Assembly (NCBI GenBank): GCA_020028115.1
Contig: JAHWYA010000043.1
Span: 1-9,068 of the forward strand
Direction of reading: 5' to 3'
Length of the DNA: 9,068 bases
From: Anaeromyxobacter sp.
GTDB taxonomy: Bacteria > Myxococcota > Myxococcia > Myxococcales > Anaeromyxobacteraceae
This document shows, one piece after another, positions 7,281-9,068 of the stretch (within the stretch, counting starts at the first letter, position 1; the number at the start of each line of letters is the position of its first letter). The notes beneath the pieces are model-generated. The model saw only the letters and a program-made list of their open reading frames with translations, was not told the DNA's origin and searched no databases. Position numbers and translations under genes: made by a program.

Positions 7281-9068
7281 ATGGCCGACGCCCCCCGGAA
7301 CTTCCTCGCCGAGATCGTCGCGGCGGACCTCGCCGCCTGCCGCAACGGCGGGAAGGTCGTGACCCGCTTCCCGCCCGAGCCGAACGGCTTCCTCCACATC
7401 GGCCACGCGAAGTCGATCCTCCTGAACTTCGGCCTCGCGAAGGCGTTCGGCGGCCGCACGCACCTGCGCTTCGACGACACGAACCCGGTCACCGAGGAGG
7501 CCGAGTACGTCGAGGCGATCCAGGCCGACGTGCGCTGGCTCGGCTGCGAGTGGGGCGACCGCCTCTTCTACGCCTCCGACTTCTTCCAGCGCATGTACGA
7601 CTGCGCGGAGCGGCTCGTGCGCGAGGGCCACGCCTACGTCGACACGCAGCCCCAGGAGGCGATCCGCGAGCAGCGGGGCGCCTTCGACCGCCCAGGCACG
7701 AACAGCCCATTCCGCGACCGGCCGGCGGCGGAGAGCCTCGACCTGCTGCGGCGCATGAAGGCGGGCGAGTTCCCGGACGGCGCGATGGTGCTGCGCGCCC
7801 GGATCGACATGGCGCACCCGAACGTGCTCATGCGCGATCCGCTGCTGTACCGGATCCGCCACGCGCACCATCACCGGACCGGCGACGCCTGGTGCATCTA
7901 CCCGATGTACGACTTCGCCCATCCGCTCGAGGACGCCTTCGAGGGCGTCACCCACTCCATCTGCACCCTCGAGTTCGAGTCGAACCGCGAGCTCTACGAC
8001 TGGGTCCTCGACCGCCTCGGCCCGTGGGACCCGCGGCCGCGCCAGTACGAGTTCGCGCGGCTCGCCCTCGGCTACACGGTGATGTCGAAGCGCAAGCTCC
8101 TCCAGCTCGTGACGGAGGGGCGCGTCTCCGGCTGGGACGATCCGCGGATGCCCACCATCGCCGGGATGCGCCGCCGCGGCGTGACGCCGGAGGCGCTCCG
8201 CGACTTCGCCGAGCTCATCGGCGTCGCGAAGAACAACAGCGTCGTCGACATCGGCAAGCTCGAGTTCGCGATCCGCGGCGACCTCGAGGCCCGCTCGCCG
8301 CGCGCGCTCGCGGTGCTCGACCCGGTGCGGCTCGTCGTGACCGACTGGCCGGCGGGGAGGGTCGAGGAGCTCTCGATCCCGTGGTGGCCGGGCGAGCCCG
8401 CCCGCGGCGGGAGCCGCACGGTCCCCTTCGGCCGGGAGCTGCTCGTCGAGCGCGAGGACTTCTCGCTCGACCCGCCGAAGGACTGGAAGCGCCTCGCGCC
8501 CGGGCGCGAGGCCCGGCTCGCGGGCGCCTACGTCGTCCGCTGCACCGACGTCGTCCGTGGCCCGTCCGGCGAGGTCGTGGAGCTCCGCTGCACGCACGAT
8601 CCCGCGTCGCTCGCGGACGCCGCCGCGTCGCGGCGCGCGCAGGGGACGATCCACTGGGTCCACGCGCCGAGCGCCGTGGCCGCGCCCGTGCGGCTGTACG
8701 ACCGCCTCTTCCGCGTGGAGCTCCCCGACGCGGAGCCGAGCTTCGTCGACGCGCTCAACCCCGCCTCGCTCGCCGTCGCCTCCGGCGCCCGGCTCGAGCC
8801 CGCCCTCGCGAAGGCCGAGGCGGGCGCGCGGTACCAGTTCCTCCGGCAGGGCTACTTCTTCGTCGACCCGGTGGAGTCGCGCCCCGGCGCGCCGGTGTTC
8901 AACCGGACGATCACGCTCCGCGACGCGTGGACCGCGCGGTCCGCGCCGAAGGCGGAGGAGCGGAAGGGCCGCGAGAAGAAGGCGGTCCCCGGCGAGAGCC
9001 CGGCCGCACCGCGGAAGACGCGGGTCGAGTTCCGGGCCGAGGCGCGAGCCGCGAACCCCGACCTCGAG
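7281..9068 (+). CDS. glnS: Glutaminyl-tRNA synthetase with C-terminal extension (3' truncated by window)
   Basis: Class I synthetase that charges tRNA-Gln with glutamine using ATP in the cytosol. The Rossmann catalytic domain shows RFPPEPNGFLHIGHAKS, with the HIGH motif at residues 39-42. The glutamine/tRNA region has IYPMYDFAHPLEDAFEG and THSICTLEFESNR. The KMSKS-equivalent is VMSKRK at 267-272, the form typical of GlnRS rather than GluRS. The beta-barrel anticodon-binding part ends with FNRTITLRDAW at 540-550, where E. coli GlnRS (about 554 aa) also ends. The frame continues for at least 46 more residues: a charged Lys/Glu/Pro/Ala linker, then RVEFRAEARAANPDLE at the window edge. This suggests an appended tail domain like the YqeY/GatB-type tail of some GlnRS proteins, which is inference. 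ATG 7281 is favoured by alignment of RNFL-x-EIV with other GlnRS N-termini. The upstream ATG at 7273 is out of frame, and the Shine-Dalgarno is weak. Confidence 0.96.
   Translation, partial: MADAPRNFLAEIVAADLAACRNGGKVVTRFPPEPNGFLHIGHAKSILLNFGLAKAFGGRTHLRFDDTNPVTEEAEYVEAIQADVRWLGCEWGDRLFYASDFFQRMYDCAERLVREGHAYVDTQPQEAIREQRGAFDRPGTNSPFRDRPAAESLDLLRRMKAGEFPDGAMVLRARIDMAHPNVLMRDPLLYRIRHAHHHRTGDAWCIYPMYDFAHPLEDAFEGVTHSICTLEFESNRELYDWVLDRLGPWDPRPRQYEFARLALGYTVMSKRKLLQLVTEGRVSGWDDPRMPTIAGMRRRGVTPEALRDFAELIGVAKNNSVVDIGKLEFAIRGDLEARSPRALAVLDPVRLVVTDWPAGRVEELSIPWWPGEPARGGSRTVPFGRELLVEREDFSLDPPKDWKRLAPGREARLAGAYVVRCTDVVRGPSGEVVELRCTHDPASLADAAASRRAQGTIHWVHAPSAVAAPVRLYDRLFRVELPDAEPSFVDALNPASLAVASGARLEPALAKAEAGARYQFLRQGYFFVDPVESRPGAPVFNRTITLRDAWTARSAPKAEERKGREKKAVPGESPAAPRKTRVEFRAEARAANPDLE

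Noticed and set aside
7146..8663. 505-codon minus-strand open frame over glnS
   Set aside because: It is antisense to an unmistakable GlnRS; composition is shadow-like.

Overview
The DNA is very GC-rich (about 70% by eye) with strong third-position G/C bias, so long open frames appear on both strands and most are shadows. The gene content points to a myxobacterium-type deltaproteobacterium (Myxococcota), and Anaeromyxobacter or a close relative is my best guess. The clues are an NtrC-type response regulator, a giant CheB-CheR-kinase hybrid, and a bacterial GlnRS with a C-terminal extension. The genus is inference; no rRNA or other marker is present.

Positions 1-1347 (+) hold the 3' part of an NtrC-family sigma-54-dependent response regulator. 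After a short intergenic stretch (1348-1576) with two inverted repeats and a good Shine-Dalgarno, positions 1577-5316 (+) encode a multidomain sensory protein: CheB methylesterase, CheR methyltransferase, PAS, coiled coil, PAS, histidine kinase and receiver. It is broken by an apparent single-base deletion near 2371, inside the CheR N-terminal region. Restoring one base gives a gap-free protein of 1246 residues, so the window holds either a recent pseudogene, a sequencing error or (less likely) a recoding site. The regulator and the kinase hybrid may belong to one phosphorelay.

Positions 5532-7149 (-) hold a compact three-gene operon converging on the kinase gene: two tandem paralogous membrane proteins (221 and 211 aa) and a 107-aa winged-helix regulator. 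Both junctions are start/stop overlaps (ATGA and GTGA), which suggests translational coupling. Just upstream of the first start codon lies a perfect 19-bp inverted repeat, TAGTTTGCGTCGCAAACTA (7158-7176), a strong candidate operator for the operon's own regulator. The function of the membrane pair is unknown, and this operon is the most interesting accessory element here.

From 7281 (+), divergent from the operon, runs glnS (glutaminyl-tRNA synthetase). It is open to the window's right edge. Its catalytic and anticodon-binding core ends near residue 550, and at least 46 further residues begin an appended domain.
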